From Actinophytocola gossypii (lineage in GTDB: Bacteria > Actinomycetota > Actinomycetes > Mycobacteriales > Pseudonocardiaceae): a stretch of 64,000 nt of DNA. Under the pieces are notes generated by a model. The model was not told where the DNA came from. It saw nothing but the letters and a program-made list of their open reading frames with translations, and did not search any database. This document shows, piece after piece, positions 26,912-35,599 of the stretch; within the stretch, counting starts at the first letter, position 1; every line of letters begins with the position of its first letter. Position numbers and translations under genes: made by a program. Location of the stretch: the NCBI RefSeq assembly GCF_025165815.1, contig NZ_JAFFZE010000006.1:62001-126000 (forward strand). Reading direction: 5' to 3'.

Positions 26912-27067
26912 ATGACGAAGTGGGAGTACGCCACCGTGCCGCTGCTGATCCACGCGACCAAGCAGATCCTCGACCAGTGGGGCGAGGACGGCTGGGAGCT
27001 CGTGACCGTTCTGCCCGGTCCCACCGGCGAGCAGATGGTGGCCTACCTCAAGCGCCCGAAGGGCTGA
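26912..27067 (+). CDS. DUF4177-type small protein (Rv3678A-like position)
   Basis: 51 residues: MTKWEYATVPLLIH..., with ILDQWGEDGWELVTVLP typical of the DUF4177 fold. A TACAGT box at 26898-26903 lies eight bases before ATG 26912, so the mRNA is probably leaderless. The RidA gene follows after five bases. Function of the family is unknown. Confidence 0.85.
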   Translation: MTKWEYATVPLLIHATKQILDQWGEDGWELVTVLPGPTGEQMVAYLKRPKG

Positions 27068-27072
27068 CCGCC

Positions 27073-27531
27073 ATGACGACCTGGAGCGACAGGCTCGACG
27101 TGCTCGGCATCAACCTGCCCGCCGTCCCGGCGCCCGCGGGCGCCTACGTGCCGGCGATCAGGACCGGGAACCTCGTCTACACCGCGGGTCAGGTGCCGAT
27201 CGTGGACGGGCAAGTCGCCGCGACCGGCAAGGTCGGCCAGGAGATCAGCCCGGAGGAGGCCAAGGGCCTCGCCGGGCTCTGCGCGCTCAACGCGCTCGCC
27301 GCCGTGCACGACCTGGTCGGCATCGACTCGGTCGTGCGGGTGGTGAAGGTCGTCGGGTTCGTCGCGTCCGCGGAGGGCTTCACCGGTCAGCCGGCGGTCG
27401 TCAACGGCGCGTCCGAGCTGCTCGGCGAGGTGTTCGGCGACGCGGGCCGGCACGCCCGTTCCGCGGTCGGCGTCGCCGAGCTGCCCCTGGGCGTTCCGGT
27501 CGAGGTCGAGCTCATCGTGGAAGTGTCCTAG
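27073..27531 (+). CDS. RidA family protein (Rv3678c-like)
   Basis: 152 residues. RidA/YjgF/YER057c fold: YVPAIRTGNLVYTAGQVPI (~25-43) and the C-terminal GVAELPLGVPVEVELIVEV. The arginine that binds the substrate carboxylate in true RidA (usually in a C-R-V-x5-M/L context) is not obvious, so enamine/imine deaminase activity is uncertain. It follows DUF4177 and precedes the two paralogous unknown genes on the same strand. Confidence 0.88.
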   Translation: MTTWSDRLDVLGINLPAVPAPAGAYVPAIRTGNLVYTAGQVPIVDGQVAATGKVGQEISPEEAKGLAGLCALNALAAVHDLVGIDSVVRVVKVVGFVASAEGFTGQPAVVNGASELLGEVFGDAGRHARSAVGVAELPLGVPVEVELIVEVS

Positions 27532-27540
27532 GGAGGCGGC

Positions 27541-28158
27541 ATGACCGACATCGAAGACCACGGGGACCCGTGCCACGAACTGCTCCTCCGGCTCGCCGGG
27601 CGGCTGCCCGACCGGCAGCTGTGGCGGCTGCGTGACTGGCTCGCCGGCGGCGCCATCGACGCGCTCGCCCGCGCGCTTCCGCTCACCTTGCTCAGAGAAC
27701 GTGTCGCGATCACCGCGCGTGAGTCTCTGCTGCTCAACGCCGCGCTGTTGGACGCGGGAGCCGACGCCGGCCGCCTGCACGCCGTCCCCTGGGTGGACCA
27801 AATCGACGAAGTCGACTACACATTCACATCGGAGTCGCCCGAACGGGTGAACACGGGTGACTCCGAAGCAGTTGTGCTCGGGGCGATCCTCCATGGCCGT
27901 CCCGAGCTGGTCGATGTGCGTGGGAGTTGGCGACGGCATCGGTCCGGGGTCGGTCCGGCCACCAGGATCGTGCTGGTCACAGCGTCTTCGGGCTGCGCTC
28001 GATTGACCGGGGAGTTGCAGCGCGTGCTGCGGGCGCTCGGAACGCACGAACCGGGTGTCGAGGTGATGCCGGAGGGCATCGACCTCCCGCCGTACCACAG
28101 GGCGGCGCTCGCGGCGTCCGAGCCGTTGCTCCCCGGGATGGTCGTGGCTCAGGGGTAG
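27541..28158 (+). CDS. Hypothetical protein, short paralog
   Basis: 205 residues with GGGAGG before ATG 27541. No signal peptide or membrane helix. The N-terminus CHELLLRLAGRLPDRQLWRLRDWLAGG matches the N-terminus of the next protein (IHELLLGLAGRLDDDALADARQML). Both also share a mid-region RIVLV and a late PPYHRAAL versus TDYHQEAM. The common ~200-residue domain looks alpha/beta; I do not recognise it. Codons around 27790-28060 are less G+C-rich than neighbouring genes. Probably co-transcribed with ridA and the long paralog. Confidence 0.75.
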   Translation: MTDIEDHGDPCHELLLRLAGRLPDRQLWRLRDWLAGGAIDALARALPLTLLRERVAITARESLLLNAALLDAGADAGRLHAVPWVDQIDEVDYTFTSESPERVNTGDSEAVVLGAILHGRPELVDVRGSWRRHRSGVGPATRIVLVTASSGCARLTGELQRVLRALGTHEPGVEVMPEGIDLPPYHRAALAASEPLLPGMVVAQG

Positions 28159-28206
28159 CAGCTCGCTTCCCGCCGCGTCGGCCCAGACGAGCGGAAGGAG
28201 CCGACC

Positions 28207-30537
28207 GTGACCCAGGTCTCCCGGGGGAACCGGCCAGGTGTTGCGTTGCCGATCCGAATACATGAGCTCCTGCTCGGCCTCGCCGGCCGGCTGGACGACG
28301 ACGCGCTGGCGGACGCTCGCCAGATGCTCGCGTCCGCCGAGCTGGACCGGGCGCTGGAGTTCGTCGCCGGCTGCCTCGCGGCCGGGCGTGTGGTGCTGAC
28401 CGGACCGCAGCACCAGGAGCTCGAGGAACTGTTCGCGAGCACCTACCTCGACCCGTCGGTCATCGACCGCGTGGTCGCGAGCGACAAGACGCCGCCGTAC
28501 CGGCACCGGTTCGCGGTCGGCCCGGTCGATGGCGTCGAGCCCGACCGAGGCGTGGCGGAGGCGGTGCGCCCGGTCCTGGACGTCCTGCCCGACGTCCGCT
28601 CGATGTGGTGCGTGTGGCGGCTGACGCCGTCGGGTCCGATCTCCGGCCCGGTGCCGCACCGCGTGGTGCTGGTCGGCGTCGGCCCGGGGGGCTTCGCGCC
28701 CGCGACGGCGTACCGGGTCGAGTACGCCCTGCGCCGGGCCGGCATCCGCGCGTCCGTGGAGGTCCTCGTCGACGGCGCCCAGCCGACCGACTACCACCAG
28801 GAGGCGATGCGCTGCGCGCGACAGGTCCCTTTCGATGACCCCGGGCCAGGCGGTGGCGGTGGCCGCCCGCCGATGAGCCCGGCAGAGCCGGTCCGCGCGG
28901 AGTCCTTCGCCGCGGAACCGGTCCGCGCCCACGCGACCCCGGACCGAGCCGAGGTACCCGCGACCAGCGCCCACCGACCCCCAACGGCCACCCCGCCACC
29001 CCTTCCGAACACGAACGGTTCACCGGCCCCGATGCCGCCCGCGAGCGGCCTGTCGGCCCCCGCCGACCCCCCGACCCCGCCGAAGACCGACGCCGGTCCG
29101 ACGGCGTCCGCAGGTTCGGTGGCCACTGCGGCAGGTGCTGGTGGTCCGACGGCTTCCGGGCCGGCCGCAGGTTCGGTGACCCCTGCGGCGGGTGCTGGTG
29201 GTCCGGTCGCTTTCGGATCGCCGGCTGCCGTGCCGCAGGCCTTCACGGCGCCGACTGCCGATGGTCCGGTGTCTGCTGGGCCGTCGACGGCCGATGGTTC
29301 GGCGGCTTTCGCGCCGCCGGCTGGCGGTGACTCGGCCGCGGGCGCCGGCCCGGTGGCTTCCCCGCCACCGGCCGCTGATGGTTCCGTGCCGTCGGCTGCC
29401 CCTGGTCCGGTGACGGCGTCCGCCGATGGACCGATGGCCGACGCCCCGGCTGCTGATGTTTCCGTGGCGGATGTGTCGCCGGTCGCCGCCGGTCCGGTGC
29501 CCGCGGTGTCGTCGGCGCCTGATGACCCGGTGGCTGTCGCGCCGCCGGCCGCCGATGGCCCGGCTTTCGCGGCGTTGGCCGCTGGCGGCCCGGTGCCCGC
29601 CGTGCCGCCGGTTGCTGGGGCTGACCCGGTGGCTTCCGCGTCGCCGGCAGCCGACTCGGCGTCCGGGACGCCGTCGACCGCTGATGGCCCGGCTTCCACG
29701 CCGCCGGCCACTGACGGCGCGGTGCCTGCCGCGCCACCGGCTGCCGCGCCTGGCCCAGTTGCTCCCGCGCCGCCGGCTGCCGATGGCCCGGTGGCTCCCG
29801 TGCCGCCGGTCGCCGATCCTTCGGCGTCGCCGGCCGCTGACGTCCCGGCCTTCGCGTCGCCGGTTGCCGATGCCGGCCCGGCGGCCTCCACCTCGTCACC
29901 CGCCGACGGGTCGGCAGCGCAGACCCCGCCGGTCGCCGCCGCGCCGTCGCCTGCCGAAGCGGCGCTGGCGGCCTCCGACGGGGACGCGCTGCCGCGGCGC
30001 AAGCCCGCGCCGGCGCCCGTGGCCGAGGTGAAGCCGCCGTCGCCGTTCGGGGTGGAGCCGCCGCCGATCGACTCGGTTCCCGCCTCGCCGCCGCCTCCGT
30101 CCCAGCGGCCTACTCGGCTGTCGCGGCCGAAGCCGGTCGAGTCGATGAAGTCGGTGTTCGAGCAGGAGCGGTTGCCCGAGGAGGAGACCCCGCCGCAGCC
30201 GCCGTCGGCTCTCCGCGCGGAGAATCCGACGAACTCGCGGCCATCGCCTCGGCGGCGGGCACGGCGTGCCGAGAACGAGCCGCCGTCGCGGCCTCGGCTG
30301 GTCCCCGCTCCGGAACCGGAGCCCACGCCGACCGTCGACAAGCACTCCGCGGCGCTCGTCGACGAGATGCTGAACACCCAGGAGCGCAACCTCCTGCGCG
30401 AACTGCAGGACGAGCTCGCCCGCCGGGAGAAGCAGGACAACCCCGGCCCGTGGCGCTCCGGCCGGCACGGCAGGAAGGGCCCGATCGCCGTCAACGGCGT
30501 GCCGCCGCACCCCGACCGGGGCTACGGCTCCGCCTAG
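28207..30537 (+). CDS. Hypothetical protein with giant Pro/Ala repeat region, long paralog
   Basis: 776 residues from GTG 28207 (GGAAGGAG upstream). Residues ~15-215 are the domain shared with the preceding protein, including VVLVGVGPGGFAPATAYRVEYAL. Residues ~220-640 are low complexity, built from degenerate units of the type AADGPVxxxPPA, with almost no charged residues other than Asp. A Pro/Arg-rich linker follows. The C-terminal ~60 residues are helical and charged (VDKHSAALVDEMLNTQERNL, then LRELQDELARREKQ), a possible interaction helix. No membrane helix or signal. Function unknown; a scaffold or tethering role is a guess. Confidence 0.8.
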   Translation: MTQVSRGNRPGVALPIRIHELLLGLAGRLDDDALADARQMLASAELDRALEFVAGCLAAGRVVLTGPQHQELEELFASTYLDPSVIDRVVASDKTPPYRHRFAVGPVDGVEPDRGVAEAVRPVLDVLPDVRSMWCVWRLTPSGPISGPVPHRVVLVGVGPGGFAPATAYRVEYALRRAGIRASVEVLVDGAQPTDYHQEAMRCARQVPFDDPGPGGGGGRPPMSPAEPVRAESFAAEPVRAHATPDRAEVPATSAHRPPTATPPPLPNTNGSPAPMPPASGLSAPADPPTPPKTDAGPTASAGSVATAAGAGGPTASGPAAGSVTPAAGAGGPVAFGSPAAVPQAFTAPTADGPVSAGPSTADGSAAFAPPAGGDSAAGAGPVASPPPAADGSVPSAAPGPVTASADGPMADAPAADVSVADVSPVAAGPVPAVSSAPDDPVAVAPPAADGPAFAALAAGGPVPAVPPVAGADPVASASPAADSASGTPSTADGPASTPPATDGAVPAAPPAAAPGPVAPAPPAADGPVAPVPPVADPSASPAADVPAFASPVADAGPAASTSSPADGSAAQTPPVAAAPSPAEAALAASDGDALPRRKPAPAPVAEVKPPSPFGVEPPPIDSVPASPPPPSQRPTRLSRPKPVESMKSVFEQERLPEEETPPQPPSALRAENPTNSRPSPRRRARRAENEPPSRPRLVPAPEPEPTPTVDKHSAALVDEMLNTQERNLLRELQDELARREKQDNPGPWRSGRHGRKGPIAVNGVPPHPDRGYGSA
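29030..30130 (+). repeat. In-frame degenerate repeat region encoding Ala/Pro/Gly/Asp-rich sequence
   Basis: About 1.1 kb of the long paralog is made of units dominated by GCC-GCC-GAT-GGC-CCGG-type codons (Ala-Ala-Asp-Gly-Pro), repeated roughly 25-30 times with variation. The units are 10-17 codons long and stay in frame. The region should vary in length between strains through slippage or recombination. Confidence 0.75.
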
Positions 30538-31430
30538 TCCACCAGCGCGGCCTGCACGGCGCCCAGCAACCGCTGGAGGTGCAGGCCGCGCCGGATGTCG
30601 GTCGGGTGTTCCGTCCCGCCGGTGCGCACCAGGTCGATGAACGCGTCGAGCAGGGCGGCATACCGGCTACCGGGGTCGCCGGAGGCGTCCAGGTGCCGGT
30701 AGCCGTGCTCGCCGAACACCGTGAAGTCGTTGACCTGCGGCTCCGCCGGCGTGTGCATGGTGAGCGTCGCCGTGCTGGTGGCGCCGGACTCGTGCCCGAG
30801 CAGCAGGTGCCACACCGCCCCCGGCTCGGCGAAGTGCGCGTGCAGCACCCGGGTGACCGGGCCGAGAGCCGCGTCGAGCAGGTCCAGCGTGTGCGGGCCG
30901 ATGTCGGCGAGCGCTCCGCCGTCGTGCCGCCACGGGGACGCCTCGTACCGCATGTCGAGCAGCGTCGAGGAGATCCAGCGCGCGGCCCCGCCGTGCCAGC
31001 CGCCGACCCGCCGCACGTCGTCGAGCCACCCGGCGACCTCGGGGGCGTACCGGAACGTCAGCACCATCAGGGTGGCGACGCCGACCCGCTCGGCCGCGTC
31101 GACCAGCCGCCCGGCCTCCTCGACCGTGCTCGCCAGCGGCTTCTCCAGGACCACGTGCTTGCCGGCCTCGATCGCCCGCAGCGCGAGTGGGGCCTGCACC
31201 TGCGGCGGCACCGCGAACGTCACCGCGTCGACCGTCGCGAGCAGGTCGTCGAAGGACGCCATCGGGGTCGCGCCGCCGGCGACCGCGGCGACGGACGAGG
31301 CGGCCTCGGGACGGCGCGCCCACACGGCGACCAGGTCGGTTCCGGGATGCGCGGCGATGCCGGGGCCGTGGACGCGGTGCGCCCACGGGCCGGCGCCGAC
31401 CAGGCCCATGCGCAGCGTGGTGTCGTTCAT
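30534..31430 (-). CDS. Gfo/Idh/MocA family oxidoreductase
   Basis: 298 residues, a little shorter than usual. The N-terminal Rossmann fold shows GLVGAGPWAHRVHGPGI (~9-25). VLEKPLASTVEEAGRL (~93) carries the conserved EKP catalytic lysine. The C-terminal domain has GALADIGPHTLDLL (~178), where the usual D-x-G-x-H catalytic motif is seen as DIGPH. Substrate is probably a sugar or inositol derivative. Its stop overlaps the convergent long paralog by four bases. Confidence 0.87.
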   Translation of the reverse strand: MNDTTLRMGLVGAGPWAHRVHGPGIAAHPGTDLVAVWARRPEAASSVAAVAGGATPMASFDDLLATVDAVTFAVPPQVQAPLALRAIEAGKHVVLEKPLASTVEEAGRLVDAAERVGVATLMVLTFRYAPEVAGWLDDVRRVGGWHGGAARWISSTLLDMRYEASPWRHDGGALADIGPHTLDLLDAALGPVTRVLHAHFAEPGAVWHLLLGHESGATSTATLTMHTPAEPQVNDFTVFGEHGYRHLDASGDPGSRYAALLDAFIDLVRTGGTEHPTDIRRGLHLQRLLGAVQAALVD

Positions 31431-31473
31431 GGATCACATCCTGGCAGTCCGAGGAGTGCGTAGGCTCTGGCGT

Positions 31474-32331
31474 GTGCGTGAGCTGCCGAGGGAACTGGTA
31501 CTGCCGGAGGGGTTCGTCCCACCGGAGGTGCCGGACCCGCCCGTGCCGCCGAAGGACGCCGCCACGGTCATGCTGGTGCGCGACACCGACGCCGGGCTCG
31601 AGGTGTTCCTCATGCGCCGGGTGCTGGGCATGGCCTTCGCCGGTGGGATGACCGTGTTCCCGGGCGGCGGGGTGGACCGGCGGGACGCGGACACCTCACT
31701 CGCCTGGCACGGCCCGTCGCCCGCCTGGTGGGCGTCGCGGTTCGCCTGTGACGTGGGACTGGCGCGGGCGCTGGTGTGCGCGGCGGTGCGGGAGACGTTC
31801 GAGGAGTCGGGCGTGCTGCTCGCCGGGCCGTCCGAGGACACCGTCGTCTCCGACGTGCGCCCGTACGCCGAGGCGCGGGCGCAGCTGGTGAACCGGGAGC
31901 TGTCGATGGCCGGGTTCCTCGCCGAGGCCGGGCTCGTGCTGCGCGCGGACCTGCTGCGGCCGTGGGCGGACTGGGTGACCCCGGAGGAGGAGCGGCGCCG
32001 GTTCGACGCCCGCTTCTTCCTGGCGGCGCTCCCGTCCGGCCAGCGGGCCGACGGCGCGACCACCGAGGCCGCCGAGGCACGCTGGCAGCGCCCGGCCGAG
32101 GCGCTGGAGGAGTGGCGGGCCGGCCGGGTGGGGCTGCTGCCGCCGACCTGGACGACGCTGGCCGAGCTGGAGGAGTGCGCGAGCGTGGCCGACGCGATGG
32201 CCCGCGAACGCACGATCACCCGGCTGATGCCGAGGGTGGTCCGCGACGGCGACGTGCTGCGGATCGTGCTGCCCGGCGACCCGCTGTACGACGAGGGCGC
32301 CGCCCACCTCGAACCGGGGGACCGGTCATGA
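31474..32331 (+). CDS. NUDIX hydrolase
   Basis: 285 residues from GTG 31474. The NUDIX box is split by an insert: FPGGGVDRRD (~68), then AAVRETFEESGVLL (~106). The long helical C-terminus is like NUDT19-type acyl-CoA diphosphatases, so a CoA or nucleotide-sugar substrate is possible. TAGGCT at 31461-31466 is seven bases before the start, indicating a leaderless mRNA. Its stop overlaps the next start (ATGA). Confidence 0.83.
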   Translation: MRELPRELVLPEGFVPPEVPDPPVPPKDAATVMLVRDTDAGLEVFLMRRVLGMAFAGGMTVFPGGGVDRRDADTSLAWHGPSPAWWASRFACDVGLARALVCAAVRETFEESGVLLAGPSEDTVVSDVRPYAEARAQLVNRELSMAGFLAEAGLVLRADLLRPWADWVTPEEERRRFDARFFLAALPSGQRADGATTEAAEARWQRPAEALEEWRAGRVGLLPPTWTTLAELEECASVADAMARERTITRLMPRVVRDGDVLRIVLPGDPLYDEGAAHLEPGDRS

Positions 32332-33095
32332 GCCATCCGGCGTACGGGGTGGTCCGGCCGGTCACGCCGGTCGCGTCCGTGCTGCTCGAGGACAACCCGG
32401 GCACGATGACCCTGGACGGCACCAACACCTGGCTGCTGCGCGCCCCCGGTGCCCCGGCCTCGATCGTCGTCGACCCGGGTGACGACGACGTCGAGCACCT
32501 GACCCGCGTCGCCGAGACCGGCGAGGTGGCCCTGATCCTCGTCACGCACGGGCACCCGGACCACGGCCGGGGCGCGCCCTGGCTCGCCGAGCGGGTCGGC
32601 GCACCGGTCCGCTCGGCCGGCGAGTCCCTCGGTGCCCCGCCGCTGGCCGACGGCGAGGTCATCGAGGCCGCCGGGCTGCGGGTCCGGGTACTGCACACCC
32701 CCGGCCACACCGACGACTCGGTCTGCCTCGAGGTCACCCACGACACCGGCACCGCGGTGCTCACCGGCGACACGATCCTCGGCCGCGGCACGACCGTCAT
32801 CTCCGCGCTCGGCCCGTACCTCGCCAGCCTGCGGCGGCTCGCGGGGCTCCCGGCCGGGACCGCCGGGCTGCCGGGGCACGGACAGGAGCTCCCGGACCTC
32901 GCGCCGGTCGCCGCCGAGTACCTCGCGCACCGGGAGGAACGGCTCGGCCAGGTCCGGGCCGCCCTCGACCGGCTCGGACAGGACGCGACGGCCCGGCAGG
33001 TCGTCGAGGTCGTCTACGCCGACGTGGACCGGGCGTTGTGGGGCCCGGCCGAGTGGTCGGTCGCCGCGCAGCTCGAGTACCTGCGCGACGGTTAG
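32328..33095 (+). CDS. Metallo-beta-lactamase fold hydrolase (Rv3677c-like)
   Basis: 255 residues. Metal-binding motif THGHPDHGRG (~68) is HxHxDH, followed by HTPGHTDDS (~125), LTGDTILGRG (~147) and GLPGHG (~180). The C-terminal helical domain (EERLGQVRAALDRLG) resembles LACTB2-type nucleases and hydrolases. Coupled to the NUDIX gene (ATGA). In M. tuberculosis the homolog sits next to crp; here the clamp paralog and an MFS gene intervene. Confidence 0.87.
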   Translation: MSHPAYGVVRPVTPVASVLLEDNPGTMTLDGTNTWLLRAPGAPASIVVDPGDDDVEHLTRVAETGEVALILVTHGHPDHGRGAPWLAERVGAPVRSAGESLGAPPLADGEVIEAAGLRVRVLHTPGHTDDSVCLEVTHDTGTAVLTGDTILGRGTTVISALGPYLASLRRLAGLPAGTAGLPGHGQELPDLAPVAAEYLAHREERLGQVRAALDRLGQDATARQVVEVVYADVDRALWGPAEWSVAAQLEYLRDG

Positions 33096-34198
33096 TTCTT
33101 CGGCGGCAGCATGGGCATCACCACGTAGCGGAGATCGAGGTCGGCCGGCTCGGGGGCGCGGAACACGGTCGCGCGCATGCCGGGCTGGATCTCGACGCGC
33201 ACCGGACCGCCGAGGAACGGGCGGAGCGCGTCGGTGAGGAACCGGGACTGGTAGGCCTGGGAGGTCCGGTCCCCGGTCACGGTGGCCTTCACCGACTCCT
33301 CCGCCTCGCCGGCCCGCTGGTCGGCGCCGCGCAGCCGGACCTCGCCGTCGCCGACCTCCAGCAGCAGGACGCCCCGCGCGTCGGTGTACAGGCCGACCCG
33401 GCGGACGGCTCCGGCCAGGGCGTCGGCTTCCAGTTCCAGCGTGGTGTCCACGTCGGACACGGACACCTTCGACTCGTGCAGGAAGCTCCCGTCCAGCACG
33501 GACGTCGCCGCGTGCGTCCCCGACCAGGACAGCCCGAACCGGTCGCGGTCGGCGTGCAGCACCACGTCACCCGCGCCCGCTGCCTGCTTGGCGATCTCGG
33601 CCAGCAGCGACGCCGGCACCAGCGCGTCCACCGGCTCCCCGGCCGGCCGCCAGCCCAGCGACGCCACCGCCATCTGGTACCGGTCGGTCGCCACCAGCAC
33701 CAGCCGCGCGCCCTCCGACCGCACCCGCACGCCGGTGAACATCGGCAGCGCCTCGTCCCGGGACGCCGCCGTCGCCACGGTGGCCAGCGCGCTGCCGAAC
33801 ACCGCGCCGTCGACCGTGCCGACCCGTGCCGGCGGTTCCGCGACGCCCGGGTGCACGTCGGCGTCGAGCAGCGGCAGCGCGAACCGGGCGCCCGGCGCGC
33901 GGATCGCCAGCTTCGACCCTTCGACGACCAGCCGGACCTGTTCCAGGTCCAGCGCCCGTAGCGTGTCGGCCAGCGGCTTGGCCGGCACCAGCACCCGGCC
34001 CTCGGTGTGCACCACCGCGGCGCGCTCCACCCTGGCCGCGCGCTCCCGGTCGGTCGCCGCGAGCGACACGCCGTCGCGCCCGGCGGTCAGCAGCACACCG
34101 GAGAGCACCGGGTCGATGAGCTTGCCCGGCACCAGCCGCACGAGCGCCGACGCGGCCGAGGCCAGGTCACCAGTGCCGACGGTCAGATCGAGGTCCAT
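33092..34198 (-). CDS. DNA polymerase III beta-subunit-like protein (sliding clamp paralog)
   Basis: 368 residues, the length of DnaN. It shows the three-repeat clamp pattern: VRLVPGKLIDPVLSGVLLTA (~22-41), MFTGVRVRSEGARLVLVATDRYQMAV (the second domain's diagnostic ATDRYxMAV, ~160) and the C-terminal YVVMPMLPP matching DnaN's Y-x-x-MP ending. No dnaA, recF or gyr genes are nearby, so this is not the replication-origin copy. It may be a specialised clamp for repair or translesion synthesis (inference). ATG 34198 has no strong RBS. Confidence 0.8.
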   Translation of the reverse strand: MDLDLTVGTGDLASAASALVRLVPGKLIDPVLSGVLLTAGRDGVSLAATDRERAARVERAAVVHTEGRVLVPAKPLADTLRALDLEQVRLVVEGSKLAIRAPGARFALPLLDADVHPGVAEPPARVGTVDGAVFGSALATVATAASRDEALPMFTGVRVRSEGARLVLVATDRYQMAVASLGWRPAGEPVDALVPASLLAEIAKQAAGAGDVVLHADRDRFGLSWSGTHAATSVLDGSFLHESKVSVSDVDTTLELEADALAGAVRRVGLYTDARGVLLLEVGDGEVRLRGADQRAGEAEESVKATVTGDRTSQAYQSRFLTDALRPFLGGPVRVEIQPGMRATVFRAPEPADLDLRYVVMPMLPPKN

Positions 34199-34228
34199 GC
34201 CGACAACCTAACGGCGACCACCGACAGT

Positions 34229-35452
34229 TCAGCCGACCAGGGCGGGAGCCGGTACCCCCGAGGCGACCGTGCCGCGCCGCAGCCACACCAGCAGCGCGAC
34301 CAGCAGGCCCGCCCCGCTGGACGCCAGGAACGACGCCGGCACCCCGACGTGCTCCACCAGCCATCCGCTGGTCGAGTGCCCGGCCGCCAGCCCGAGCGTC
34401 ACCGACGTGATCACCCAGCCGAACGCCTCGGTGGCCGTCCCCTGCGGCGTCACCTGCTCGATCGCCGTCGAGTGCGCGGTGGACTGCGGGGTGATCAGGA
34501 TGCCCGCCACCAGCATCGCGACCGACAGCCAGACCAGCCCGGGGGCGATCGCCATCGGCGCGATCAGCAGCGCGAACCCGCCGAGCAGCGCCGGCAGCCG
34601 CAGGTGCATCGGCCGGGGCCACGGCCGGACCGCGTAGTACAGCCCGAACGCCACCGACGTCAGCGACCACATCGCCAGCATCACCCCGCCGAGCCACGCC
34701 TCGCCCGCGTTGGTCGCCGCCGCCGGCACCGCGACCTCGACGAACCCGACGGTGATCCCGAAGCCGAACGCGGCCAGCGCGACCGTCCGCATCCCCGGGA
34801 ACGCCAGCGCGCCGAGCAGCGGCCCGTGCGCGACCGGCTCGGGCCGCACCGCGCGCGCCACCGGCGTCAGCGCGAACCCGACGCTGCCGGCGATCATGCA
34901 CACCGAGCCGAGCACGACCCCGGTGCCGCCCCATGGCGCCGCGACCAGCACCCCGGCGAGCGCCGGGCCGAGGATGAAGAACACCTCGAGGCTGATGGCC
35001 TCGTAGGCGTAGGCGGCGTGCCGGACCGGTCCGGGCGGCAGCAGGTGCACCCACAGCGCCCGGGACGCGGGCCCGACCATCGGCTCGGTCAGCCCGACCA
35101 GGCCGCCGAGCGCGACGAGCACGACCGACGGCTGGTGCGCCTCGATGGCCAGCACCACCGCGGTGATGGCGGCGGCGAACAGGGTGGCGACGACCAGCAG
35201 CGGGCGGGTCGGCCCGAGCCGGTCCATGATCCGCCCCTGCGCGACCGCGCCCACCGCGACACCGATCAGCGACCCCGCCGACACCGCCCCGGCGACCGCG
35301 AACGAGCCGGTCTCGCGCTGCACGAACAGCAGCAGGGACAGCCCGATCATCGCGATCGGCATCCTGGCCAGCAGGGAGGTGAGCACCGGCCAGCCGGCGC
35401 CCGGGGTGGTCAGCGCGGCGCGGTAGTCGGAGACGCGTGCGGAGTGGGACAC
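34229..35452 (-). CDS. MFS transporter
   Basis: 407 residues with ~12 hydrophobic segments. Motif A is GRIMDRLGPTRPLL (~74-87), and a second-half signature is visible. It resembles actinobacterial multidrug-like exporters, substrate unknown. The GTG start lies seven bases after a CATACT -10 box, and a perfect palindrome (35473-35488) overlaps the -35 region, so a dimeric repressor probably controls it. No regulator gene is adjacent. Confidence 0.85.
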   Translation of the reverse strand: MSHSARVSDYRAALTTPGAGWPVLTSLLARMPIAMIGLSLLLFVQRETGSFAVAGAVSAGSLIGVAVGAVAQGRIMDRLGPTRPLLVVATLFAAAITAVVLAIEAHQPSVVLVALGGLVGLTEPMVGPASRALWVHLLPPGPVRHAAYAYEAISLEVFFILGPALAGVLVAAPWGGTGVVLGSVCMIAGSVGFALTPVARAVRPEPVAHGPLLGALAFPGMRTVALAAFGFGITVGFVEVAVPAAATNAGEAWLGGVMLAMWSLTSVAFGLYYAVRPWPRPMHLRLPALLGGFALLIAPMAIAPGLVWLSVAMLVAGILITPQSTAHSTAIEQVTPQGTATEAFGWVITSVTLGLAAGHSTSGWLVEHVGVPASFLASSGAGLLVALLVWLRRGTVASGVPAPALVG

Positions 35453-35459
35453 ACGTCCC

Positions 35460-35488
35460 AGTATGCAATCTTTGGTACGTCCGTACCA
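35460..35488 (-). promoter_or_regulatory. Promoter and palindromic operator of the MFS gene
   Basis: On the minus strand CATACT (35460-35465) is seven bases before GTG 35452. TGGTACG (35473-35479) and CGTACCA (35482-35488) form a perfect inverted repeat with a two-base centre, covering the expected -35. The shape is typical of TetR- or MarR-type operators. Confidence 0.55.
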
Positions 35489-35599
35489 GTTAGTTTCCGG
35501 CGATCCCCGTCACCGCGATCGTTCAACGAAAACGGTCTCGATCCGGTAACGGTGACAAGAAATCCGGTCAACTCGCACAACGGAAGGGCATACCAGTGA

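Noticed and set aside
28791-30494. Long antisense frame rich in Gly/Ala across the repeat gene
   Set aside because: It mirrors the repeat units; the plus frame has the RBS, the N-terminal domain shared with its paralog and a non-repetitive C-terminus.
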